This document shows positions 1-34,286 of a stretch of DNA of 53,500 bases, piece after piece. Each line of letters opens with the position of its first letter. Within the stretch, counting starts at the first letter, position 1. The stretch is from the NCBI GenBank assembly GCA_012295275.1, contig CM022678.1, forward strand, positions 10,467,499 to 10,520,998, given 5' to 3'. Made by a program: the position numbers and the translations under genes. The notes under the pieces are model-generated. The model had not been told where the DNA came from and did not search any database. It worked only from the letters and a program-made list of their open reading frames with translations. Source of the DNA: Chrysomallon squamiferum (Eukaryota; Mollusca; Gastropoda; Neomphalida; Peltospiridae).

Positions 1-596
1 AAGATTAAGTAAACAGCAGATAGTATTAAATTCACTGTATGAGGATTGTATATAATCATTTTGTTATATTTTATAATAGTAAAATTTACTAATTAAAACA
101 AAATTAATTATTAAATTATAATGATTAATTTCGGTGTAATAATTTTATTAAAAGTTATTATCAGTGTGATTAAATTGAAGTATTACGATTATTTTCAGGA
201 AAATATTTTATTATATTATAATAATTAATATTATAATTAAATTTCACTATGATCATTCATTTTAATATATAATATTAAATATTATTAAAACTTAATTTCA
301 GCATAATAATTATATATTATCAAATTAAATAATATTAAAATAACATTTTGGTATGATTATTAATCTTAAAGACATTAACATGATGGTCTTAAAATCATTA
401 AAATCTACATTTTCATAATGATAATAATAATAATAATAATAATATATCTTTACATTCAAATAGTTTGAATATTTTTATATTAAATAACACTAAATTTGCA
501 TTCCGGTATAATCATAAAATATGAAGATAATAATTAAATTTATTATTATTATTATTATTTATAAAAAATAAAATTTCATGAAATGATTAATTCCAG
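1..596. other. NNT intron, 3' part
   Basis: Very AT-rich sequence with no coding signal, ending in the acceptor TTCCAG just before the first visible NNT exon. It contains degenerate, irregularly spaced copies of a motif like ATTTCAGTATGATTAT (near 31, 128, 159, 240, 295, 345 and 500) and short ATT/AAT runs (about 418-442 and 541-560). Its 5' splice site lies left of the window. Confidence 0.7.
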
Positions 597-7326
<6,730 letters not shown>

Positions 7327-7900
7327 TCACAATAATAATTAGCTTCATTTTCAAATTTTGTATTAAAAAAAATAAGCTTGAAGCAACAAACTTTTCTAGT
7401 TAAAGATATTCATTTTATCTGGATAATAAATTAAAAGATATTTTTTATTGGATAGATTGTAAAAGAGACTTTTTGATTGAATGATATAGTCAAATAAAAG
7501 AATGTTTGATTGGGTAACATTTTTTAACAGAAAATGTTAGATTGGTGAACATTGTATAAGAAACTGATGTTAATAGCAAAAGAGCTTATTTTTATTGGAT
7601 AACAGTATCCTGGTAAAAGAAAGCTGACTTTTGTTTGGATAATATTGTTAATTGACCAACCTATTTTGGTCTCTCTCCCTCTCTCCCCTTTGTTAATATT
7701 TGTGAGTGTTTGTTAGACAATATAATTTTGGACTGGATATTATTTCTTTTTTGTAATTATTCTAACAATATATTAAGAGGTGATTGGTTATCAGTAAAAA
7801 AAAAAAAAGAAACAAGGATCTGATTGGTTGGTGTACTGTTTCAGTGAAGGTTTAGGTTTGAAAGTTAGCTAGAACTAATAAAAGACTTCAGTCTTAATGT
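7327..7900 (+). other. NNT: NNT 3' UTR
   Basis: Non-coding sequence from the stop codon to the poly(A) signal. It holds five or more degenerate copies of a motif like GATTGGATAACATTGTAA, near 7447, 7475, 7508, 7540, 7594 and 7634. The 3' end is inferred from the AATAAA at 7877. Confidence 0.65.
7877..7882 (+). promoter_or_regulatory. Poly(A) signal AATAAA of NNT
   Basis: AATAAA about 550 nt after the stop, followed within 20-40 nt by a GT-rich stretch (GTCTGCTGTGTGTCTAGTG) as expected of a cleavage and polyadenylation site. Confidence 0.7.
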
Positions 7901-10228
7901 CTGCTGTGTGTCTAGTGTTTTTATATATTTATATTTAATATTTAAAAATATGTATAGTAAGAATAGTGACAATCAAAGAATGAGATGTAAAGTATTATTA
8001 GTAAATTTACAAAATATATTTATATATATATATATTTAAAAACAAGCATATCGGTGTGATTTAAAAAATTATATTTGATGCTGGAAGAAGAAAAAATTAT
8101 TTACTTTCCAGTGAAAGATGAAATGTTTTGGATTTTATAAATTCAAAAAAAAAAAAAAATAAATAAATAAATTCATATGTTCAGCTTTAAGTGGTTGCAG
8201 GAGATCAAACAAAAGAATCTTTTTAACATGATAATTGTGATCTTGAACAGAAATATATTTTCTTAAAATAAAGACTAATAACATACAACTGTGTTCCAGA
8301 AAAGCAAGGCCATTTTATGGCAGTTTAATTAAAAAAGAACAAAATCTTCTTCATTAACATAAATAAAATTTTACCATTACAGCAAGTTTCTGTTAAGATT
8401 CAAAAGTGAAAAATTGGATGAGGTTTCATCTGATAAGAATGTTAACATTAATAATTGAATTAATGCTGTAGACATAACAACCTAAATGTGATGGTGGTTA
8501 TAAAAAAAAAATGATTTTCATTCTAGAAACATTTCGACAGAAATTAACTTGTAATTCTGGATGGTTTGCCTCTCAATGTGAAGTCAGATATTCTCATAGA
8601 AGTCTTGTATTAATTCAGATAATGTTGCTTGCAGATTCAGAAGATTTATATTCAATACTTTTTGCTAGATTATTTAGTAATTACTGTCAAATGCAAACAA
8701 AATATGTTTACATATTTATAAATGGTAATAATGTCTTTTATTAGTCCTCTGCAATATAGTTGGTTAATACTAATTCTTTACTTGTTTTTTTTTTTTTTTT
8801 TAAATTTAAATATAGATTTTTAGTGTTTATAGATAATCATTGGTCATTAAGTGACATAGAATTTTAAACTGAAAAATTGTTAATTTCAGATTATAAATTA
8901 ATCATGATATGGTACTTAAAAATTCATAGTGTTTTTTATTATTTTTATTATTATTCTTTTTAATAATTATAACTGACCATAATTAAGCACTCAAATTAAA
9001 AAACTACTGAAAAATCAGTTTGCTTCAAAATATACAGTTTTGAGAAATAGTAATTGACAATAATTTTGGAAATATTTCTCCTATTAAAAAAAGATGCCTT
9101 TATATTACCAGGTATATCTGTAAATCTCTTGTTCTATCTCTATGTATACATTTCATTGGTTTCATAAAGACGTTTTGCATCTATTTAATACTTTTAAGTG
9201 GACAGCTAGTAAGGGTTGGTTCAAATAGTAAGTTTGCCACTTAGTTTACCATCTATTTACTGATTTGACATGTACACAGGATTTGTAAGGGTGAAATTAA
9301 AAACCGAAAAGACATATTAAATGTTTGTTTTCTGTATACTGTTTCATAAAGAGTGAACAATTTCAATACACATTTATTTTTGAAGGGTTTTATTTCGATT
9401 TATTAAAAACAAAATTATTTCTATTATTATAAAACAAATTACTGATTTGAGCCTAATTTCTGGATTTGTTCTTAGTGTAGAATATATTCATATAATAATG
9501 ATTAATTTCTAAAACTTGCATCGAAGCTATGGTCGGGTACTGTTCAAGGGAAAACTTAAATTTATTACATTCAAAAACAAGTAAATGATTAAAGAAAAAC
9601 CAACAAAAAACGCTGCAGTAATAGAACGACCTGCTGAAAACGTTAGAACTAAGACCACTTAAAAATATTCATTTAGCGTCCATCCATAAATAAGTAAAAG
9701 GTTTTTGATTTTTTTAAAAAATACTTCCATGACAGAATGTAGTCCTGAAAACTTTAAAAATAACTATGGCTTTCGTGTTCAGAAGGCATGAATGGGAAGA
9801 ACAGAAGACCACAGACACTATCTAGCTAGAAATTGCTGTAGAAAACATTAAAGCATTAAAACTTAATATGAAATTTCAACTATATATATTTGACGCGATG
9901 GTTTATTAAAAATGAGTAAACAGGAAGTAAAGTTATGTTCTATCCCAACAGAACAAGTTTGTCACAGTTTATGATACCCATTTCGAAGTGACAGTGGGGA
10001 AATTTTCTCAGAATCAATTTTAATGCACATTTACAAGCAGATAAAAACTCAACAACATGATCACGACATATATTTAACGCGACAGTGTGTAGACAGGAAG
10101 TGAGATTTTGTTCTGTGAAGACGAAAAAGACTGAAAATTCGTTTTGAGACTGTTTGCTAAAAATGTTCTTTTTTTTTTTTTTTTTTTTCTTAATTAGAAA
10201 TGGAACGATTATAAATAATAATAAAAAA

Positions 10229-10270
<42 letters not shown>

Positions 10271-10345
10271 CTTTACCGACTGCTGAATACTTAGTTAACT
10301 AGAGCTCATTAACAAAAAGAATAAAAATAAAAATCTTTAACATCT

Positions 10346-10510
10346 GATTAATGCTCTTTATTACACATGACCGGAATTGAATTAAAAATTAAAATACCCG
10401 TAAATCAAAAAATTTATTAAAAATTTAATTTATTGCTCTTTATTACAATTACAGGAATTGTAATAAATATTAAAATATCCGTAAATCGATAAGTCTATTA
10501 AAAATTAAAT
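10346..10510 (+). repeat. ~80-bp tandem duplication
   Basis: Two diverged copies share TGCTCTTTATTACA, then GGAATTG, then AAATACCCGTAAATC or AAATATCCGTAAATC, then CTATTAAAAATT-like ends. Confidence 0.7.
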
Positions 10511-10839
10511 GCAAAAATTATTTTTGAAATATTCAGTAAGCTTCATAGATAATGATAAATTATTTTTGAAATGTATAATAATAATAATAATAATAATTTA
10601 AAAAAGAAAATAAGAAAAGAAAAAAAAAAAACGAATTACAAAACGACATTCATTAAGTCATCCAGTTCTTTGGGAAACGCTTTTAGTATTATGAAAATGT
10701 AATTACTGGAAATCAACAACCAATAAAACATCAGTTCCTATACTTGAACTGATTTGTTGATTTCATGTCGAGTACAGAAACCATAATACAACAACAACAA
10801 TAACATTAATTCATCCAGATCAAATATATTACACGACAC

Positions 10840-11115
10840 TACGTTAAAGAATGTAAAATAACAACTCGTCTAACACATTCGTTAAAAGGTTAAAATAAAT
10901 AAATTTACTGATGATGATAATTTCTCCTAAATGATGTACATTGCAACACAACGTTAAAGAATGTAAATTAATAACTCGTCTAAACTTTCGTTAAAAGGTT
11001 AAATAAATAAATAAATAAATAAATTTAATGATGATGATGATGATGATGACAATTTCTCCCAAATGATATACATTGCAAGAAGTACATTTAAGAATGAAAA
11101 CTAACCCATTCGTTA
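10840..11115 (+). repeat. ~110-bp tandem duplication with GATGAT tracts
   Basis: Two full copies and a partial third share ACGTTAAAGAATGTAAA, AACTCGTCTAA, TTCGTTAAAAGGTTAAA, a GATGAT run and AATTTCTCC. The copies differ in AAAT and GAT repeat number. Confidence 0.8.
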
Positions 11116-11236
11116 AGACCTAAGCTGTACGCAGATGTACAAAGAGGTCGATTTTCAGTTTTGGAGGATTATGCGCACGTTTGTTGTGTCATTTCTTGTA
11201 CATAGTTTTGTGAGTATTAAGCTACGTATGCATCTT

Positions 11237-11281
<45 letters not shown>

Positions 11282-12396
11282 AAAGGTCAAACTGGCCTCA
11301 TACGTTACTTGTTAAAACATAAATATTGTAATAATGTTGATCATTTATTTATTTACGACGATTTGTCCACAACAAATTAAAATAAAGCCTTAACAAAGTC
11401 GTCGGTATATATTAACAATTAGCTTTGAGATCCAAACGATCCTTTTAAACGGCAGAATATAAACTGTAATAAAATAAAGCAACTTCTGAATACTATATTC
11501 GTTATCAGTAATTAACCATAATTCCTATATCATATATATTCAAACCGTTATTTTTCAAGCCGAAATTGCGAGACACAGAAAAATCCATATCGTTCAGCTT
11601 TATTTCAGATCTGCGACATTTTGAAAATCAGAATATATGTATTCAAGTATATATAGAATGAATTAAGAATAAATGTTTCTACTACTAGTAATGAACCAAC
11701 TGACAGTTTTAATACATAATATTTATGTCAGAAAATGAATAAATAATTTATGTGCAATGAATGATCATGTTACCCGACGTATAAAATAAAAATAACTGAC
11801 AGATATAATATGAAAAAAATTACCGGGCGGAATTTATTTTCGTCACCTTAACATATTTTAATATTAACAGTTCTTGTTTTAATATTTTCCACTCACCCAC
11901 GCACGCAACACAGAGATAAAGAGAGAAAACATACACAGACATAGACGAGAAAGGCAACCAGCCGAAATCTGATGTGCTGGAGAAAAAGAATAATCCTAAA
12001 TCTATGAATGCAGTGCAAAAGAAAAATTTATCTGGGCATATATATGTTAATGAAATGAACATCAAGAACATCTTCATTTCTCGAATATAATAGCTGCAGA
12101 AAATGAACCGATAAAACATTTTTGTTTGTTTTTTGGTAAATATGATGAGCAATAAAAATGGTTAAAATGTTTAACACAAACAACAGAGAAATGCATCTGA
12201 AATTAACTTTAAAGTAAATGTGATAGAGTATGGCGATAACTACATTCATTTTCAGTATTTCGAAACATATTTTTCTTAAACGAATTATATTAAAAACTTT
12301 CGGAGGGTGTGACTAGAATTAAGGGTGTGGCTAATAATCACTGCCGCTTGTGCCCATACCCCCCCACAAAAAAAATAGGTAATTAAAAACTTTACG

Positions 12397-12402
12397 TTTA
12401 TT
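12397..12402 (-). promoter_or_regulatory. Candidate poly(A) signal of the Myb/SANT-like gene
   Basis: TTTATT on the + strand gives AATAAA on the - strand, 130-140 nt past the stop. Another lies at 12455-12460. In DNA this AT-rich either could occur by chance. Confidence 0.35.
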
Positions 12403-12534
12403 TAAAATTATTTAACTTCTTCTTTCGTTTCACCTTCTTTTTTTTTTTCTTTCTTTTATTTAAGTAAATAAAAATAATGAATTATATATTAACAGTAACT
12501 GTTTTTAATAATTTGTGTTTCAAATGTTTCAAAG

Positions 12535-13489
12535 TTATTTATTTTTATTTTTTAATCGTTCAATTTCCAACTTTAATCTCTGTTTCTCGACTTCAAGCCT
12601 CTGTTTTTCCGTTGCAAGCCGCTGTTTTTCGATTTCGAGTCTTTCCCTCTCAATCATTATCAGATCACTGTCGCCTCTTGAACATTCACAAGAGGATTTA
12701 AACAAATGTCTGGAGACTGGGGTCTGAATATACGCCTGGTGATTCACCTCGGCGCCACAGCCACACTCCGTACCCTCCATATTCCCTCGTGGACAGTCTC
12801 GAGCGTGAGCGCCGTTGGGAATTATGGACGGCACGACAACGTTGACTTCCACCGGTATTTTTTCTTCCTTTGGTTTTACAGCAGTCTCTTTTTGAAGCTT
12901 TTCTCCTTTCGGTTTCGCGAAATTGTTTATCATTGCTTCGTTCGGATATCTGCCCATCAGCTCTAAAACGCGTTGTTCTGTTGGATCCAGCGTTGTTATT
13001 TCGCCGTTAACTCCTCCTTTTTTCGTCATCTCCCTTCGCCTCTTCGCCTCCTTACTCTTCACCGCTGTTCGCAGATCTTGCCATCTTTTTCTCACTTCAC
13101 GCACGGTTCTGGTGATGCCGTGACTGTTCTCGTTTACGACGTTAGCGACATTTTCCCAAGCTTTTTTCTTTTTTTGCAAAGTTGTTGTTGCCGAGCATTT
13201 TGCAAACAAAATTTCTGAAAAAAATGAAAAAAAAAAAAAAAAAAATGAAAAAAATAAAATGCTAAATATTACTTTGTTGTGAATAATAATTATGAATATG
13301 ATTATTGACAATTGTCGTTAATCTTCACCGCCCCTATATGCATTATATGCAGCAGCATTTATACTTTATTGAATTTGCTTACAACTTTTTATTTATTTAT
13401 TTATATTTTTATTTATTTTCTCGCCAGAATATTGGCATTACATTTACATTCTCTTTGTAATTAATAATTAAAAAAATAATAACAATAAC

Positions 13490-13545
<56 letters not shown>

Positions 13546-13722
13546 TAACAATAATTTAATGTCTGTGAGTGTGTATGTGTGTACCCGCTCACACACACTT
13601 AATTTAAACGTTATATCTTTTAATACATTACCTTTATTCTTGAATATTGCATCCACAAGTAGAATGTTGTCTTCGGCGGTAAAATTTGGCTTTCTTCTCT
13701 TTTTAGGTGGTGGCGAACTCAT
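12535..13722 (-). CDS. Myb/SANT-like DNA-binding, coiled-coil protein (NAIF1/Harbinger-associated type)
   Basis: Two exons on the - strand: 13722-13632 (ATG at 13722) and 13214-12535 (stop TAA), joined at GTAATG/CAG in phase 1 to give 256 residues. The N-terminus carries a basic KKRRK stretch (residues 7-11), a likely nuclear localisation signal. Residues ~11-88 form a Myb/SANT-like helix bundle: NFTAEDNILLVDAI, then EILFAKCSA created across the splice, KKAWENVANVVN and EVRKRWQDLRTAVKS. A conserved-looking LDPTEQRVLELMG follows, like the segment after the SANT domain in NAIF1. Residues ~205-256 are a charged coiled coil built on repeated EKQRL heptads. Related proteins are thought to descend from the DNA-binding partner of Harbinger transposases. 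No transposase is seen here. Exact orthology is not resolved. Confidence 0.85.
13215..13631 (-). other. Intron of the Myb/SANT-like gene
   Basis: GT-AG intron of 417 bp with an AAT/AAC microsatellite at about 13470-13556. Reading through it creates false extensions: a poly-Leu tail on exon 1 and an Ile/Phe-rich head on exon 2. Confidence 0.8.
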
Positions 13723-14046
13723 ATCGTAGTTGATTTACGACGTTTTGTGGACTATTTAGATAAACAGTAATGACAAACGCATTACAGTCCATCTAAAACT
13801 GATATTAATTGTATATGTTCACATAGGTTCTAAGCAAGACGTTTTATGGACATTTAACGTTTTCTGCACAGGTTCTGTTTGCTCGTAAGTGTAAAAATAA
13901 TTACGTTTACACGTAACACATACGTACTGAATATGTAGTTACACTTTTTGTCGTCTGACCTAGTAGTCGTAATAAGCCGAGATGTTCCGATTCAAAACGA
14001 TGCATAAAGCATAGAAAAGCCCGGATGTGATTCGTTTAACACGAAG
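13723..14046. promoter_or_regulatory. Shared upstream region of the Myb/SANT-like gene (-) and RPN2 (+)
   Basis: The two start codons are only 324 bp apart and point outward, so this stretch must hold both promoters and 5' UTRs. It is richer in CG dinucleotides than the flanks (for example ACGTTTACACGTAACACATA near 13904 and CCCGGATGTG at 14020). No TATA box is clear. Confidence 0.6.
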
Positions 14047-28867
<14,821 letters not shown>

Positions 28868-29047
28868 TCTGTAGAGAAGATTTAGAAATTGCCGCAGTTT
28901 TGTTTACATTTTCTTACAGACTTTTATGAACGAATGTAACAAATTATATGAAGAAAAATTTCACTCATTTATGTATGTTGTTCACTGTCATTAAACAAAT
29001 TAAATTTTACCGTTTTGCTGTTTTCAAGAAAACTTTGTTGCTAACAA

Positions 29048-29053
29048 AATAAA
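29048..29053 (+). promoter_or_regulatory. Candidate poly(A) signal of RPN2
   Basis: AATAAA ~180 nt after the RPN2 stop codon. Another lies near 29179. The choice between them is not clear from sequence. Confidence 0.45.
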
Positions 29054-29059
29054 ATATTT

Positions 29060-32000
29060 AATTATGTTTTCAAAAATTACTTTCACTGCTAAAGACATTG
29101 ATTTGTAGTTTCTGGTGTCAGTAATAATTTACATTCCATTATTTAAAATCAATCGGTTATTGACAGACCTGAAAATTAATAAAATCAATCGAGGGATTTA
29201 CTTTTCAACAATGATCCCTCTGTTTAAGGACAAAATTGTACATTTTTAATTAAAAATTAGGTTGGTTGCAATTGTTCTTTGCCAGCATTTACACTGACAT
29301 TAAAGATACTGTTTCATTTTACATTTATTTGTGTTTTTTATACTTCCGAATTTTTCTCATCAGCACTTGAATCAAAAGTTTAAAATCTTGCTGCATGAAT
29401 TACTGTGATAATTATCATACTTCACTGTACAGACTCCAGATTTCCCAGTAAAGGGTTAAACATCTTTGACTTTGTCAGTGTAAATTTTCTTATGTTTTCT
29501 TTCCTGTTTGGAAGGTATTTAAACCAGATTAAGATGTTTCATACCATTCAAATTAAAAAAAAAAAGAAAAAAAAAAAATTAGAAAAGTTTTATTGAGCTG
29601 TTATAATGAAACACCACACATCAAGAAACAATCTTTCTGAAAACAATAATTTTTTTAGAACAATATCAGTAATTTTATTTTTTGCAGAGGTGAAATTCAT
29701 TTTTGATGTACAGCCCTTTTAATTTGGAACTGTTGGTCTGAAATGATAATTTAACCACAAATGAAATTGATGATTTAAAAAATATAACAAGATGTTATTT
29801 GGAGCTATGCAGGACAAGACTGGCAAATCAAAATGCTATGGTTTTCCATGTTTATAATATACAAAAGAATAATTTTTTATACAAAAAAAAAAAAAAATGA
29901 ACAATAACTTTAATATTTGCAATTTTTTTGAAAATGAATTAACAGTAGTGACAAACATCTAAAAAAAATCTGTATTTTTAAATACACAAATAAAACAGAA
30001 ACCAGAGTTATTGCAACATTTATTTTATTCACAATGTGAACTGAATGCAACACAAAACATGGAATGTTCAACAAATGGTCAAATTTAAAGGTTGGTGTTT
30101 TTACACTTAATTTCAGCTACACCATTTTTTTTTCACATTACTTTGTCATCATGACAGAACTTGTTTTTAATACTTGAGTGTCAAAACTTGGTTTTTAAAA
30201 AAACAAAAAATCACACAAAGACTAAAAATGAAATGATGGTTGACAAATGTAACCTACTTTCTTGCAGCCCTTCACCATTTTAATCAAATTAATATTTAAT
30301 TAACAACCATTAGCTATCTGAATAAAATCTGTTCATAGTTGATCACAATTTTAACAAATATATTTGGCTAGACTGCTTGAAATTGGACAAACATTTTCAC
30401 TGCAGACTTTCTTAAATAATTTTTCCTCATTTATGCTTGTTTTCATCTAAATGTCATGAAATAACCAATGGCAGCATTTAAAGGGCAGTTTTGGCAGAGG
30501 TTTTAACAAAAAAAAAAAAGATCAGTCTCAAGAATATGATAATTTGAAGGACACAGAAATTTAATTACATTGCCAGCAACAGAAATTTAAAAAAACATTT
30601 TTTTCCCTGATATAAATTTATCACAGGATTTGTTAAATGAAATTTTAAACACAAGTTTACAATTTATTTTCATATTCCAGCATAGTCATAGTTTTTCCTG
30701 AAATATTAGACTAACAAAGTTCAAAAATAATTATTTAACTTCTTGCAAAATAATAATTAAAATAAACTGTCTGTTTTTTCTTCTTTTCTTTGTATATTTA
30801 ACTGAAATACTGATATTTCAAAATTTCAAAATTATTTTCTAGGAAGTTATAATAAACATTGTTTTTATTGTTTCTTTCTTTATTTATCATTATTATATAT
30901 ATATATATATATTTAATCATTATTATTATTTTTTAGTTTTTTCTCAGTTACTTCCTGAGTTACTCCTGACCTAAAAAAAAATAAAAGGAATTAGCTGATT
31001 CTTTTATTAATTTTAATATAAAACTGTTTTCTACTTTTTCTTTCTTAAATATCTTTGTTCAATTCTGTTTAATCCTTGTACACTGGAAATAAAAATAGTA
31101 AATCACAAATAGAGCAGTTTATAAACCTTAACATACATCAGAGCATTTAATATATATTTTTTTATATTGCCTTATAACAATGTCAAATAAGAATAATAAT
31201 ATTAAAGAGGAAAGTTTACAAAGGCCGTCATATTTTTAGTTATCAACAATACAATTTATAATAAATAAGAGCAAAAAAGAAAGATGTTGAAGAAAAAAAA
31301 TATATTCTTTACAATGAACAAGCAGATGTAATTAATTATTGCATTCACAATCAAACACTAGAACTAGATGAAGAAATTTCTATGTCTACTCACTAAAGAC
31401 TAATAAACTAAGAAAAGTGAAATTCTGCCATCCAGTAAAATAATCTAGAAATAACAATGGCTCAGTGACAACACAAAAAAAAAAAAAAAAAAATTCCCAA
31501 TCCAGCCTGAACTCGAAAGGTATGAGTAAGTATTTAGTAGATCAAAAGTAATTTATTTTGTTAAATACACAAACTGGACATTTGAAGTTTATTTATATTA
31601 GCAATTAAAAGAATCTGAAAAAAATGTTTCTTTGAAAAAAAAAAATCAAAACATATTCTGCCTTCTTTCAGTAACTTAACTATTTTTATTCATTATTTTC
31701 TAATGATTTGGGGAAAATCATTAAAAAAAAATATATAAACAAGCAGAGGAAAAAGAACAAGATAAATAAATAAGAAAGTAAGTAAATAAATAAATAAATA
31801 AATAAATAAAGTTCTTAAAGTATTTATTTGAAAGAATATTTTTTTCCACTGGATGGCTAAATTTAAATCAAAAAATACAATCACAGTTTATACAAAATCT
31901 TTCATTTTCTGTACATGAACAAAACTTGGAGACAATTAACAGACTTAGTATTTCCAAAATTAAACACAAACCTTCAAAATATCATTACTTACACCACATG

Positions 32001-32320
32001 CTAATTATTATAAATAATAATTATAAATAATAATTAACAATAAAGTAAAAACAAATGTTTCTAGTCTTTTAGAATTAAACATTAAATATAAGTTTTCATG
32101 GTTTAAATATTTATAAAGATTCTTGAGCAAAAAAAAAATGAAAGAAAAAAATGAAACATTTACTTCTGCTAATGACAATTATGTGTGAAAGACAAACTAA
32201 AAAGAAAACATAAACAGGAATTATCTATGTACATCTGCAAAACCTAAAATTAAGAAAATGATCAGGGAAAAATATGAAAATAATAATAAGAAGAAAAATA
32301 AGTAAAATAATAATAATAAT

Positions 32321-32351
<31 letters not shown>

Positions 32352-32978
32352 TAATAATAATAATAATAAGTTATAAAATAAGTACATGTATAAACTTAAT
32401 ATCCCCATTTAGACCAAGACAATAATGAAAAATGTATCCATATATTATGTGTGTATATATATATTAGTAGAAGAAAAAAAAAATAATAATAATAAGAATA
32501 AAAACACAGAGAAAACCCCACAACATAATATTTCCATTAAAAAAACAATAGTAGGAAGACCTGTAAAATACCAAACAAAAACAGAGTTGTTTTTGGGGTT
32601 TTTTTTTGTTTTTTAAATAGAAAGTAATTTTACATTTTATTAATTTCAGTAATTTTAGTACATAAAAACTGGATAAATTTACAATGTTTCAGGTTTGTAC
32701 AATTACATATTTGTTAATGCCCAAGAATTTTTTTTTTTTTTAGTTTTTTTTTTTTTTTTTGCATGTTGAATAAGAAAACTATTTAGATTTAATTTTTATT
32801 AATAAGCAGATGAATGCTCCAGTTTTATTTTTTTATTATATAAAAGTAACTTAAAATATAAATAATGTGTGTGGTATTTTTATGATTATTTGGATTGTAT
32901 TAGAATCTTTCTTCTTTTTTAATGTGAATAAAGGTTAATTTAATAAAGACGTAATTTCAATTGTGTGTGTGTGTGTGG

Positions 32979-33013
<35 letters not shown>

Positions 33014-33354
33014 CATGCACGTGCATGTCTGTATATACATATACTCATACAATTTGTCTTTTGACGAAATCATACTGTTACCTTTTTAGTTAATTTTTTT
33101 TTTTTTTTTATATGAATTAAGTTCCTTTTATTGTTTTTTTTCCTTAAATAACTTCCATGATTACATTAATAATTTATTCAGATAGGTAGATAAATTCTTT
33201 ATTCAAATTCTCAAAACAATTATGATTCAGTAATCAAAAAAAAAAAAAATTTGTTTCAAAATGTTAAATAATTATCCAAAAGTATTTAACATTCCAACTT
33301 TAAAGTAAAAAAAAAAAGAATAAAAAAGCATTATTTTGAGAACAAAAATTAAAG

Positions 33355-33393
<39 letters not shown>

Positions 33394-34286
33394 ATTAGAA
33401 ATGAAAGCCAAACAAGAGCATTACAAACACTTTACAAACAAATTTACACATAAGCAGTTTCAAGTTTATATTTTATTAAAAAAAAAAATTCTAAGTACAT
33501 TTTAAGAGTTGCAGAATAAAAACAGGATCACATGGATAAAGTCATAAGCTTTATGATTCAGTAAACAGACACTGCAGTCATTTTGGCGTTACTTAAAAGT
33601 GGATGACAGGTGGTTCTAACAATTTAAATATGATTTGTATTATTTACAGATTATTAGTTTAGTTTATTTCTAATGCAATGTTTTCATATAATAAAATATT
33701 AATATAAAGTAGCACATCTTTAATGACGCATAAAAGCAAGCTGTTATTTTCTGTTTTCCTAGATATTAGTTTAAATAAGGTAATGTAAAAATAATCTTTA
33801 CAGACTGAGTATACACAAAATCATAATTATTGTCTTCTTAAAAATCTGCGTCTGTTTTATTATTATTATTATTATTTTGTTTGTTTTGTTTGTGTGTGTG
33901 ATTCTAAAAATCAAATATGTAGACTTCATTGTTTGCCTGTTGTTTCAGTCATCATTCTTTATCATTAGCAAAGAATGGAAACGAGAGTGTAAAAAAAAAA
34001 TTAATATAATCCACCAAGAAATATTTATTTAATTATTTGAACCACCATAGGAGGTACGTAATATTTTTTTTTTTTTTTTTATTTATTATTATCTTTCTTT
34101 CTTTTTCTTTTTCTCTTTGTCGTAAAGTATTCTATGGTTTTTGTTTTTTTGTTATTTATGTTTTTTTCATTTTAATATCAAAAACGTAGTGTCAAATTAT
34201 TAGTGTTTTATCTGAATGCTGTCCTGGTAGTCACTCGTGCATGCTTTGTGTATCCCCAGCTGTTGTTGACGATGACCCTGATGGTT
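29060..34286. other. Tail-to-tail spacer between RPN2 and TPD52, including 3' UTRs
   Basis: No coding exon is supported on either strand. It consists of AT-rich sequence with long A runs (for example 32320-32343 and 33355-33389), a TG tract (32961-33010), TAA tracts and an AAAT tract (31783-31808). The part nearest 34286 is presumably the TPD52 3' UTR on the - strand. Confidence 0.6.

Larger units (their letters stand above)
7903..12390. other. Gene-poor spacer between NNT and the Myb/SANT-like gene
   Basis: No exon-like coding signal on either strand. It contains homopolymers, a TAA tract (about 10218-10270), a TA tract (11246-11278) and small tandem duplications (10346-10510 and 10840-11115). 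Two related segments near 9884-9943 and 10068-10120 share an ACGCGA core followed by AACAGGAAGT or GACAGGAAGT. It is bounded by the 3' ends of two convergent genes. Confidence 0.6.

Noticed and set aside
8511-8744. 77-residue ORF in the NNT downstream spacer
   Set aside because: No recognisable domain, no splice or promoter context, and AT-rich composition like the surroundings.
10905-11050. TGATGA strings as C boxes
   Set aside because: They are part of GAT microsatellites with no D box or terminal stem.
11820-12249. Overlapping reverse-strand ORFs rich in Phe/Ile/Tyr
   Set aside because: Composition matches translated AT-rich spacer and no family is recognised.
12535-13311. Single-exon start of the Myb/SANT ORF at 13311
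   Set aside because: The first ~32 residues are translated intron and poly(T/A). The SANT domain is only completed by splicing 13632 to 13214.
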